From NCBI GenBank assembly GCA_020205615.1, contig CM035169.1:16313258-16377257 (forward strand): DNA of 64,000 bases, in the 5' to 3' direction. The stretch comes from Panax quinquefolius. Its lineage: Eukaryota; Streptophyta; Magnoliopsida; Apiales; Araliaceae. Shown here piece by piece: positions 47,021-58,394 of this stretch (position 1 is the stretch's first letter; each line of letters opens with the position of its first letter). Under the pieces are notes generated by a model. That model had not been told where the DNA came from. It was given only the letters and a program-made list of their open reading frames with translations, and ran no database searches. The position numbers were made by a program, and so were the translations under genes.

Positions 47021-47955
47021 TATACATCACCCATCTTGGGTAGTCGATACATGGTATGTAATTTAAATACAACTTACTAATATAACTGCTGTAATAATAC
47101 GACATAAATTGTGAGTTTGAATACAAATATTGTCTACTAGATATTATACAAACTCAAAAGGAGTCCTTATTATAATTATTATCACACTATTTCACGTAAT
47201 AGTGAGGACTACTAATGCTATCCTCCGGACCATTACTCCGCTCCTCGACTCGCCTCACCTATATTCTCATTTCTCAAGAGAACGTTGAAAGAAAAGGGTG
47301 AGCTCAACTAGCTCAAGAAGAAATATTATGACTAAGATAATGCAGTAATAAATTATCATTAGCCTACAACAATGATGTTAAACCGATAAAATATAATGAA
47401 CATCAAGTTTAACTACAAATGGAACCAAAGAATCCATTAAAAGAGTTTAGTAGAAAATAAAATCTACTATCTTTTATGATTTAAAAGGTTTTTCATCATC
47501 GTTATAGCCGAGACTCACTTTAATAAATATTTCACATCATCGAATCACCCTCGCACTACTGACCAAGGATATTCTTTAAGATTACGACCACAATTATTCA
47601 CGCATTACTACGGCCAAGAATAGTTGTGTATTCATTAATGGTCATGATCATGCCAACAAATCATCCATCAATGCACATTTAAAAGAATTATTTTGTCATA
47701 ATCACCGAGGATTTTATAACATCATTTGTAATATTACTATGATTAACAATCGAATACAATGAAGTCTGATCGTCATAATCATACCAAGTCCATCTACGAC
47801 TACATACAAGTTATTCCAATAGAATAAGCCCGATGATGACTTTCAACATAATATAAATACGAGGATGATGACAATGATATAAGAATTCAATAAAACAAGT
47901 TCAAGAATTATTTTATCCAGAATTATTAACGCCCAAATTGTCAACACGACGTCTT
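47002..47955 (-). repeat. Truncated LTR, minus orientation
   Basis: This matches about the first 850-950 bases of the A2 right LTR (13264-14120) and the end part of the LTRs at 53591 and 60997. Shared blocks include GTAATAGTGAGGACTACTAA and AATTATTAACGCCCAAATTG. It stops abruptly at about 47955, where family C begins. Confidence 0.7.
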
Positions 47956-49460
47956 TGGAATAAGTCAAAGCATTGCCAAATCGAATTATTATACACAACA
48001 AATACTACCCATGAATAAACTCCTTATTTATCACGCTGGCAAATTATCAATTAGCAGAATTCAATTACATTAATAAACTCCACTAATCTCCCCAATTAGT
48101 GATAATTAATTAAACTTTTAACTAATTTTCCTTCCTAATCCAATTAAGAATAAATGAAATGACTTATATTAAATTAATTCCCAAACTCTTTTAGAAAGTA
48201 AAATAATAATAATAATTGTAATAATATTAATAAGACTCTCTTGTGGGAATTAATTTATATTTATTATTTCTAAAATATTAAATAATCATAATAATCTATT
48301 TAATTTATTCTATCACCAGATTAAATTAAATATATATCACATATTATTACGATTATGTAGATTAATTTAAATAAATTATTCTTCCTATTAATGCATGAAT
48401 AAGATTGTTTCAATATATAAACCTTATTGGGAATAAATCAATTGTAACAATTACATTAATCTTATCTTAAATAAATAAATTAAATCAATTAATTTATTTA
48501 AATAATATTTATTCTGGATAGGATTAGCTAATGGATCCTGTAAATGATCAACGATTATTCCGTATAATATAGATTTCAACATTAATCATTAAAGAACCTT
48601 CGAGTAAATAGTTTAGCAAAGACAATTCAATTTTCGGCCAATATAGACGAATTAATTCTATTAAATATTTTGAATACTATGGAATAATCCTGCTCTATAT
48701 TTATATAATTATAAGAACTCTAAAACGCAAAAGATGCAATAATGCAAATTGTCAAACCTTCTCATATTTTCGCCAACAAGATTCATCTGGCTTGTCATTT
48801 ATCGAATCACAGATGTATTTCTTCTTTGAATGTATGACAAAAATATTTTTATCGATCATACATTACCTTACCATGTATAACTTATTATACCCAAGAATAC
48901 CTGCGGGTTGATATACCACTAAGGGTCTTAAGAATAAGTCAAAGTATCAGATACTTATATGACGATCTCAAAGTCATTACAAGATCTTACTATAAGATAA
49001 ATCAATAATTGAGATGACAATACGACGCAAAATAGTAACTCCATTAGTATTCCTTAAAGTCAATGCGTTAAACAAATAACTTTATTTCACTAATAAAAGC
49101 ATATTACATACTAGACAATTTAGTGTTCTCACAAATGATCACATTTAGATCAATCATCCCTCATCCAACGAAAGAAAAACCATGTCTCTAATCTATCCCG
49201 ATCTCACTAATCCCTCAATTTTAGTAATCCATCGATTGGGAATGAAATTTAGATTTTAAGCTAGCCTAAGAATTTAGATCCAGTTAGAATGATCATCATC
49301 AAAATTTATTCTAAAGGCAAAACTTAAAACTATGGGTTTATCACATATTATAAAATTCATAAGATCACGTAGATAATTAAAAGTCTTTAATAAATTAATA
49401 CTTTTTATTAATAAACGAATCAAGATTCATCTCAAAGTATATGCTTTATCATCAAACAAA
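47956..49460. repeat. Family C repeat, uninterrupted copy
   Basis: It corresponds to 17380-18050 joined to 20878-21350, without the solo LTR. Its left part also matches the reverse complement of 22720-22900. At 48925-48975 the site occupied by the solo LTR in the other copy is empty. No gene is present. Confidence 0.65.
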
Positions 49461-51650
49461 GATATTCATCAATTCTCCTATATTGCTTTCAACACTCGCC
49501 ATCTTCATACCAAAGCCAAAGATATCTATCGCCGATCGTTCATTTAAATAATCGCCATCTTTCTATAAGAGTCCAAAGTATATTATCCTTCATTTGTTCA
49601 TTTAAACATTCGCTTTAGTCAAATGGATAAGATATTCTTGTTCATTCAGAGTGCCAAAGACCATTCTATAATATCATATTTAAGACCGAGGATGATGAAA
49701 ATATTTTAAAGAATAATCCAAATATTTAAAATGACAAGGATTAAGCGATTGCTGATATCAATATTTTATCCATGTCCAACAATATTCTCAAAAATAATCA
49801 TTTTGTAAAATCTAAGACCCGATCAAAACAATGGATACAATCAAAACGACAATAGAATATGCGATATTTTAGATATAAAAGAAAAATTTTCATTTATCAA
49901 TGAATATAGCCGATTAAAGAATAGGTCGATTATAAATAAGAGGGCACAAGTATTTTAAGTTCAATCTCGGCCAATCTTCGCCTATGTCAATTCATTAATA
50001 CATCTTCACGTTGTGATCATATTAAGATATCGAATCAAGAATTCGTCATAAAGAACATCTGAATAAGAAACGTGAATAAAGATTAAATCAATAATAAGAA
50101 CTCCCATACGCTCTAAAAAATCCAAATTTTGATAAAAAGTACCAAATACAATAGTTTCAAAGATACAACCGATATATCAACAATTAATACTCAGAGTGGT
50201 AAATAAAATATCATCGTATAATACCTCAAAGAATCTCAAGATTTATTGAAACATCCAAGTGATTTTAAACTTGTAAATCTAACTAAAGAACTCTCTGTAA
50301 GTATCTAAATACTCAAGCAAAATACGCCTGATAATATGTAGAGAGTAAAGAGAGAAAATTGCTTCGGTGTGATTTTCAATTCTAACTTACCCAAGATTTA
50401 TAAAATAATATGTTATAAGTATTGACCAAATTATGGCTTTACTCTCTATTTATACTGCGACCCACTGTTAATTTGAAATAAAATTCAGCACATTTTTCTC
50501 ATTCATTCAAGAGTTAATGCAGTAATGAAATTACTAGAATCTTTCCACCAAAATCAATTATAAACCTCCCACTCAATTGATACCTCATTAAAATTCACAA
50601 TAAATCTTCGCAAGCCAAAAGATATTTATCACTCAAAATTTCATCAGGACTCTATCTATCTTGTATGTATGCATACATACCCAAAATTACAATAACCAAC
50701 TAGTTTGATTAAAAATTATAACTTCAAGACTATTATCTCAATATTCATCCCGATTTGATGTTTTTTACCAGCCAATTGACAAAATACCGATAAAACACTA
50801 CAACATTAATTCTTCCATTAATAACAGACATAAATCCATCATTTATATTCATGATAAAATAAATAAGTTAACATTACATGAATCAATAATTAATTATTCA
50901 CAAATAATCGAGAATCACATTTACGCATAACCAAAGTTTCCTGGGTGAAATAGGGGCTTTGGTATATGATTCAATTATCAGATACGCAAATTAGTGACCA
51001 AATCTCTCCTAGTATACTATTGTAATTCTACATTTAAAAATAAAATTATCTAATAATTCTTATTCAAATAATATGAATTATTGATTCGATAATGGCCAAA
51101 TATCACGTGAAAAGGATTCAATTATCTAAAACAATAATAATATAAAATATCAACGCGCAACAATTATCGTAATCAATAAATAAAATATCGAACAAAGAAC
51201 TACATAATGGAAAATTATTGAGTAAAGATATTCATCATTTAATCAATAATTTAAATACTGCAAAAATAGTTCCAAATTTGCATAAAAACTGTACCAATCA
51301 GATATTTATAACCAATACGATATCATTCCAATACATTAAGAATAACCACGCTCAAAAGCTAAGATTTAACGAAAACTTATCATTGCTTTTCTTCATCCAA
51401 TCATCAACAAAGAACTCTCATAAGATATGGTCGCTACTGTCACGCATTTAATATCTAGAGAAAGAGAGAAAATATTCCACCACCAAACCAAACCATTCCC
51501 GACAAATTTCATTAATATTTAAAACCACTGCTTTTTCAAATAGCTACGGTTTTACCTCCATTGCTAACTATCCACCACATTTAAAATAAAATCAACCATT
51601 ACTATTTCACCAAATAATAAAGGAAATTCTGTTTTATTTAAAAAAAAGCA
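49461..51650 (-). repeat. Family B LTR fragment, minus
   Basis: It follows the solo LTR from about 18595 to 20850: repeated CCAAAGATAT phrases at 49461-49680, then TAATATGAATTATTG and a final GGAAATTCTGTTTTATTTAAA. The terminal TTGGGGTCTTACA is absent. The TATA region and inner array are diverged. Frames such as 51218-51451 are not genes. Confidence 0.6.
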
Positions 51651-51734
51651 GCACTGGCCGATGTTATAAACGACAAATAATTCGCTTAATTAAGATTCGT
51701 CAACTTACGGTCGATGATACCCAAAAAATTAACA
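51651..51734. other. Unassigned junction sequence
   Basis: This short stretch between the family B fragment and the recognisable part of the chromovirus 5' LTR matches neither by eye. The first 550 or so bases of that LTR are missing or too diverged to see. Confidence 0.4.
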
Positions 51735-53591
51735 ATCAGTGGTAAGTTTGAAAATTTTAACCCCAAATATATCCTCAATACCCCATCATCTTAAGAGTCT
51801 CTCATTAATAAAAAGATTTATCACCACAAGAATTACCTTCTAATAAGTAATAAATAAATAAAGATTTATATTCAATAAGAATTACCTTCTTATCAATAAG
51901 AATAACCCTCGCTAATAGTATTTACCTTCATTTACATAAGAATTACCTCCGTGAGTTCAAGAATATACCGTGGACAAGATTTTCGGGCGCAATCAGATTA
52001 AAAGCGGTAACCACCTCAAACTTCTCCGACGTCAACTAATCAGTTTCACATTACTAAAGTTATCTAATAATATCGCTTGTACAGAGTACACAAACCGATA
52101 ATGGAAATATCATCAAGACAATTATCAAAACAATAATAAATAAAATATCAACTGTTATTCTTTCTTTATTCAGGTACTGCAATAAATAAGCCAGAAAGAA
52201 CTGTATACAAATCGTTTAATCAACTTATTCACGCATCGCTCCATCTCAATTCTATTCAGCATCGCGACAACTTCGTAATGCTTAAAATTAACCAGATGAC
52301 ATTCAAGTGATTTTAATTTGTTCACTGGAATATCCTCGCCCGGACACTAAAGATATTCGTTCCATCTTTATTATTCTCGCTGAACATCCCGCTTGCGGGT
52401 ATTTACTCGTTAAAGGTGAATTTCAATTCGTTCCGTTATTTATTATTCTATAAATGCTGAATAACTCGTCTCGTATGGCCTCATCGCACGCACGGTGATT
52501 TCTTTGTTATTCCATTCTTTATTATACCAACAAGTTAAAACTTTGACTTCTATACTCCATGAAATTAGTGGAATATCCTCGATATTCATGCTTCATCCAA
52601 AGATTCTTTCATGAAAATATTCTTCTCGATCATTCTTGAATTTTACTCTACAAAACAAAGATCATATCGATAATTGGACGTTAATAATTCCTCGGATAAA
52701 ATAATTTTGAACTTGTTTTATCAATTTTATATCATTGTCATCATCCTCATGTTTATATTTTTTTAAAGTCTCTCAGTATAGAGAATAAGAGAAAGAAGAA
52801 AGGCATTTATCTCAGGGTATGCATAGATGGACTTGGTATGATTACGATTCTCACTGCAGACTATTCTATGTAATCACGACCGTAATGTTACAAATGATGT
52901 GGTAAAAAATCCTCAAATGGTCAGAAAGTGTATCGATGGACAAATTGTTGGCACGATCATGATTATTAATGAATACACAAATATTCTCGCCCGTAAGGCA
53001 TGAATAATTGTGGTCGTGGATACTAAAGAATATCCTCGTCAGTAAAGGTGGGTGATTCGATGATGTGGAATATTTATTAAAGTCGAGTCTCATTTATAAC
53101 AAGGATGAAAACCTTTAAAACCCAAAAGATAGTAGATTTTATTTTCTACTCGACTTTTTAATGGATCAGATATTCACCGCAGCTTAAACCGTTGTCTATC
53201 AGATTTTATCGCTTAACATTATCAAGACTATCGATAATTTATTCTCGCATTATCTTAGTCATAATATTTCATCGGGCTAGTTGAGCTCACCCTTTCTTTC
53301 ACGTTTCTTCTTCGTGAAATGATAATATACCGACTAGCCTGGGAAACGAGTGATGGTCCCAAGATAAGATTAGTAGTCCTCACTATTTCGTAAAATAGTG
53401 TGATAATAACTCAGAATGAGGACTTTTTTTCGAGTTTTCAGATAATATCTAGTAGATTTATATTTGTATTTAAACTCACGCTTATGTCGATTGCATAATT
53501 ACGCTTATGTTAATAAGTTGTTTTTAAATTGCACTCACGTAAGTGTCGCACCCAAGACGGGTGATGTATACCTAATTTTGGGGGCGCCACA
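51735..53591 (+). repeat. 5' LTR of the chromovirus, first part missing
   Basis: It aligns with about 58955-60997. A tandem region of AATAGTAATTACCTTC-type units occurs at 51830-51965, followed by a leader with GTTCCATCTTTATTATTC. The end GGGGCGCCACA is at 53581-53591. A block at about 51970-52330 has no clear match in the 3' copy. Confidence 0.7.
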
Positions 53592-53592
53592 A

Positions 53593-53604
53593 CAGTATCA
53601 AAGC
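53593..53604 (+). other. Primer-binding site of the chromovirus
   Basis: CAGTATCAAAGC lies one base after the LTR end and differs at two positions from TGGTATCAGAGC shortened by alignment. It is a degraded initiator tRNA-Met site. Confidence 0.55.
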
Positions 53605-53772
53605 TAGTGGATACGATCCCCGCTAAGATGTGAGAATAGTACTAGAGGGAGAGACGGAATATTTTCGCTAGTATGACCTACCTAAGTTTATGTGATATTT
53701 TATTGGTTGGTCAAGATAGGATAATTTGTTATACGTCAATTAACCTTTTGTTTTGTGGCAAGATTCGAAAAT

Positions 53773-54930
53773 GACATCTAAGAATGTTGAGAATAAGAAT
53801 GGAGCGCAGCGATCGCTGATTCACCACATATCAATAATCGTGGATAATGTGCATCAGAAGGCGATAATCCTCACGCAAACAACAACACCGACCAAATGAC
53901 GAACGATCAAATGTTCAGAGGTTTTATGTAATTTATGCAACAAAGAAAGTAGAGCGAATTCTCGCCCAAAACGTAGGTGGAAACACTTGAACTCTCTGCC
54001 ACACCGCTAAACAATTTAAGGAGTCTGGGACCACCGAGTTTAAGGGAGAGCCAAAACCACTTCGCGGAAGCATGGATAAAGGATTACCAAGATATTTGAT
54101 GTCTGGGATGCTCCGAGGAGCAAAAGGTTCCCTTCACGCTTTTACGTCATGCGCGGAGAGGCAGACATCGTGGGAATTGCAGAAACGACTCAACCAAATT
54201 GCATCAAGATATCTTCGGGAGAAGTTCCAGAGTCGCTCAACGACAAATACTTTCCCGAAAGTATTCGCCATACGTAAGGAGGTGGAGTTTATCAAGTCGA
54301 ACAAAACAATACGACCGTGTCGCAATACGAGGCAAAATTTCATGAGTTATCACGGCCAGGCCCCCCACTGGGTGGATAATGAAGAGAGAATGGCGCTAAT
54401 GTTTTTAAGAGGTTTGAAGTCGAGATACGCCAACATCTTATTTCTCATAAACCCGGTTTGTATTCAGATGTTGTAAATAGGGCTCGCTTAGTGGAGCGCG
54501 ATAATGAGTCAACGCAACTAAAAAGAGAGCAAAATTTAAAAATTATAATACCAAATGAGAATAGTCATCGAGGCTTGAAGGACAACAAGTTTGAGGGAAT
54601 CAACAAAGCCGATATGGTAACCACTTTGGTGGTAATCGGCCAAAACAATAAGAATGGACATTTCAAGAAAAGGAGATTCAACAATGATGGAAAGACGCCA
54701 AGACCAAAGACCCATTGTTAAGAAGAAGGAGAAAGACCACCCATCATATGCTTCAAATGCGAGGAGAGGGACACATCACCAAATCAGGCCATGCCATTCC
54801 AAAGCATGTTATAATTGTGGAAGAGAAGGTCACTTAGCTCGATTTTTTATTGCCATCAAGACAAATTCAACTAGATGGAGGCACCAAAGGCCATCCCGTA
54901 AAATTCAAAACCCAGAAAGGTAAGGGAGAA
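53773..54930 (+). pseudogene. Chromovirus gag with zinc knuckle
   Basis: The frame opens ATGACATCTAAG. Segments in shifting frames then give capsid motifs: SWELQKRLNQ, FPKVFAIRKEVEFI, APHWVDNEERMALMFLRGLK and SDVVNRARLVERDNES. At 54805-54860 a zinc knuckle reads CYNCGREGHLARF, with the last Cys changed. Stops and shifts break it at least six times. Confidence 0.82.
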
Positions 54931-54999
54931 AGCATTTGTCATGACCTCCCAAAGAGCAAGGAACTGAATGAGGTCATCACGTAAGTTTTATCATAAACT

Positions 55000-55330
55000 C
55001 TAATGAAGTCTATACTTTATTTGATAACCGGTTCTACCCATTCTTTTATTTCTCCTACTGCGCCATCGATTAAATTTGACCGAGAAATTAGACTTGACTT
55101 ATCTCGTGGAAACTCATTGGGAGAAACCTTCATTACATCCATCGCTTATAAGTCTTGTTTGGTTCAAATTCCAGACCTCACATTACCCGTCGATCTTATT
55201 TCATTAAAATACTTGCAGATTTGACGTGATTCTGTGGATCGATCGTTAACTACTTATCATGCAAAATCGATTGTTTTCGTAAGTGTCATAGCTTTCATAT
55301 TCCTAATCAACCTATTATGCTAATTCAAAC
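55000..55330 (+). pseudogene. Chromovirus aspartic protease
   Basis: A frame at 55003-55224 reads LITGSTHSFISPTA, where the catalytic D-T-G appears as I-T-G, then SLGETFITSIAYKSCLVQIP and LTLPVDLISLKYL. The following WLT-Y-HA block is frameshifted. The loss of the Asp at the active site may be a real mutation or a base error. Confidence 0.78.
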
Positions 55331-55459
55331 GATCAAACCATTAAAATCAATCTTGGCCATCTCAAGCCATAAAGCTATTCGCTTATTGAAAAACGGATGT
55401 CAAGCTTTCTTAGCTCATGTCACGATTTAAATAAAATACGCCGCTTTTAAACGATATTC

Positions 55460-56260
55460 CTATTGTTAATAAATTTCCGACGATTCTCAAGAACTTCCCG
55501 CCTACCCCAGAGAGCGTGAAATTCAATTTTGTATCGACTCTGAACCCCAGACAAAACCTATTTCCAAAGCCCCATATCGAATGGCTCCTATCGAACTTCG
55601 TGAGTTAAAGACCCAACCGCAGGAATTGTTAGACATCGGGCTTTATTCGCCCCAAGTACTTCTCCTCGGGTGTGCTCCTGCTCTATTCGTGAAGAAGAAA
55701 GATGGGAGTATGCGACTTCAGTATTGATTATCTGGAGTCAATCATGTCACCATCAAAAAATAGTATCCATTGCCACGTATTGATGACCTCGTTTGACCAA
55801 CTGCAGAAGGAGCCAAATTCTTTTCAAAGATCGATCTTCGCTCCGGATATCACCAATCAAGATTGTAACCACCGACATTCCAAAGATTCGGCTTTAACTC
55901 CCAGACGGCATTATGAATTCCTAGTCATGTCCTTCGATCGACTAATGCTCCCGCCGCTTTCATGGATATGATGAACCGAGTATTCAAGGAATATTTAGAT
56001 CACTTTGTGGTCGCCTTTATTGATGACATCCTTATTTATTCCAAAAGCCGTGAAGATCATGAGCAACACTTGAGGTCGACACTCCAAAAGCTTCGTGAAT
56101 ATAAGCTTTATGCCAAGTCAAGAAATGCGAAGTTCGTCAAGAAGTAGCATTCCTGGGCACGTGGTATCAAGTCATGGAATATCCGCTGACCCAAAGAAAG
56201 ATCAAGCTATTCAAAGTCGGGAACAACCTAAATCGCTGATCAAGACGTAGCTTTCTTTTG
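55460..56260 (+). pseudogene. Chromovirus reverse transcriptase
   Basis: The entry motif [15 protein letters not shown] is at about 55495. Fragments follow: [14 protein letters not shown], then [12 protein letters not shown], and an intact segment [20 protein letters not shown] (from 55985) with the FIDD catalytic box, [20 protein letters not shown] and LYAKS. The palm and thumb are recognisable but shifted several times. Confidence 0.85.
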
Positions 56261-56439
56261 CTTAAATTGGGTTATTATCTGAGATTCGTGGAAGGATTTT
56301 TCTAATCGCTATTCCATCGACTCAAATTGACTTTGAAAGATACAAAGTTCTATTGAGCGAAGAATGAGAAGAGTTTTCAAGAACTCAAGAGAGACTTATT
56401 TCAAAGACTGCTCGACAATACCATCCGCCTTGAGGGATT

Positions 56440-56910
56440 TGTCATCTACATGTTGATGCTTCGCAAAGGGTGGGATGTGTTCTTATGCAACATGGAAAAG
56501 TTATAGTTTATGCCTCGCGACAACTCAAAGAATATGAGAGGAATTATCCTACTCATGATCTAGAGTTGGCAAATGTTGTCTTTGCACTTAAAATTTGGAG
56601 GCATTACTTCAGATGGGGAGAAAGTGGAGATCTTTACTTGATCATAAAAGCCTCAAATATTTCTTCACTCAAAAGGAACTCAACACGCGACAACGACGCT
56701 GGCTTGAATCGCTGAAAGATTATGATCATACCATCCAATACCATCCTCGAAAAGTTTAACGTGGTAGCCGACGATCGAGTAGTAAAATCATATGCAAGCA
56801 CGAAAAGCGATATTGTCAACGAAAGGCCCATTTTGTGTGACTTGCAAAGGATGGAGATAGAATTAAAAAGACCTGTGGACGATGTGATGATAGCGAGTAT
56901 ACGAAAGTAG
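56440..56910 (+). pseudogene. Chromovirus RNase H
   Basis: Frames read [20 protein letters not shown] and [20 protein letters not shown], then [13 protein letters not shown] and [13 protein letters not shown] blocks in shifted frames, and [10 protein letters not shown]. The order and spacing match Ty3/gypsy RNase H; YPTHDLEL contains the conserved Asp and Glu. Confidence 0.82.
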
Positions 56911-57950
56911 AACCGACTTTAATCGATAAAGTTAAAGTCGCTCAAGCTATGCACTCGAGCCGACGCGATGAGGAAGAAAGTGCAAGAAGGTGCTACGCCA
57001 AGCAAGAATCGATGAAGAAGGAATACTTCGAGTCAACTCCTGCACTTTCAGGTTCCTAACGACTCGATTTAAAGTATAATATCACGATGGAGGCACACAA
57101 CACACCATTTGCAATCCATCTCGGGAGTACCAAATGTATCATGATATTCGCCATACATTTTGGTGGAGCAATACGAAGAGAGAGATAAATACTGCTTATC
57201 TCAAGGTGTCTAACTTGTCAACGAAGTTAAAGTTTGAGCATCAAGTACCAAAAGGTCCATCAGAACCACTTGAAATTCCGTAACGGAAGTGGGAGCACAT
57301 TACCATGGATTTCAAGCTATCGGCCTTCCTAAGGTTTCTCAAGGCATCGATGCGATTTGGGTCATTGTTGATAGATCGACCAAGTCTCGCTTTCATTTCT
57401 TACCGATACGTAGAAACTTATACACTTGAACGCCTTGTCAGACATACATAAACGAGATTGTAAGATCGCATGGTACGCCTAAGATCCATAGTTTTCGATC
57501 GAGACCCAAGATTCACTTCACGATTTTGGGTTAGTCATAAAAAGCTATGGGCACATGCATTTCACGATTTAGTTTCTAAGATATCATCCTCGCACGGACG
57601 GACAATGGAGAGGACTATTCAAACTCAAGATCTATTAAGACTCGTGGTCCTTGATTTCAAGGGAGTTGGGAAGTTCTTACCATTGGTGGAGTTTTCCCAC
57701 AACAACAGCTTATCGTTAGCATCGCATGGCTCCATTCAAGCGCCAGATGGAAGAAAGTGTCGCTCTCCAAAGATGCTGGATGAGGTGGGTGAAGCAACGT
57801 TGTTGGGACCAGAGTTGGTAACGATGACTACTTTTAAAAGATTCAAACGATCCGACAACGATAAAAACCTCACAAAATCGATAAAAGAGTTATGCCGATC
57901 TTCATCGAAAGGACGGGAATTCGATATAGAGATCATGTGTTGTTAAGAGT
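56911..57950 (+). pseudogene. Chromovirus integrase
   Basis: The N-terminal zinc region is degraded (HTFWWSNTKREI, YLKVSNLSTKLKF). The core is visible as KWEHITMDF, then IVFDRDPRFTSRFW, with two acidic positions, and LVEFSHNNSLSLASHGSIQA further on. The third acidic residue region is shifted. A final stretch leads into the chromodomain. Confidence 0.8.
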
Positions 57951-57999
57951 CGCTTCCATGGAAAGGAGTTACAAGATTTGAAAGAGAGGAAAACTTAAC

Positions 58000-58385
58000 C
58001 CTCGATTCATCCATCCATTTTAATCCTCGATCGAGTAGGAATCGTGGCCTATAGACTCGCTTTTACCGCCAAATATGCCTCTGTTGTTCATAACGCTTTT
58101 CACATATCTATGTTACGTAAATATGTGAAAGACCCAACCATATTATCGAAGTTAGAACCGGATTTAAATAGCGGAAGATTTGACGTATTTAAGAGGTTCC
58201 TGCTCAAATTTTGATAAGAAGGAACATATTCTACGCTTCCAAGGTTATACCTCAAGTCAAAGTTTTCGTGGAGGAACCACGATGTCGAGGAAACGACTGG
58301 GAGTTAGAATCAAATGAAATCAAGGTATCCTTACCTCTTCGACATACCAGTATCGCATTCTAATTTCGAGGGCGTAAATTTCATG
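58000..58385 (+). pseudogene. Chromodomain at the pol C-terminus
   Basis: After LNPRFI and LPPNM blocks, shifted frames give a C-terminal segment reading SWRNHDVEETT and, in the next frame, WELESNEIK. Together these fit the W-R-N-H-D-V-E-E-x-T-W-E-x-E chromodomain signature of plant chromoviruses, which targets integration to heterochromatin in related elements. Confidence 0.72.
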
Positions 58386-58394
58386 TTAAGGGAG
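58386..58394 (+). other. Polypurine tract of the chromovirus
   Basis: TAAGGGAGG directly precedes the 3' LTR. The same context, AATTTCGAGGGCGTAAATT, lies just upstream in family A. Confidence 0.6.
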
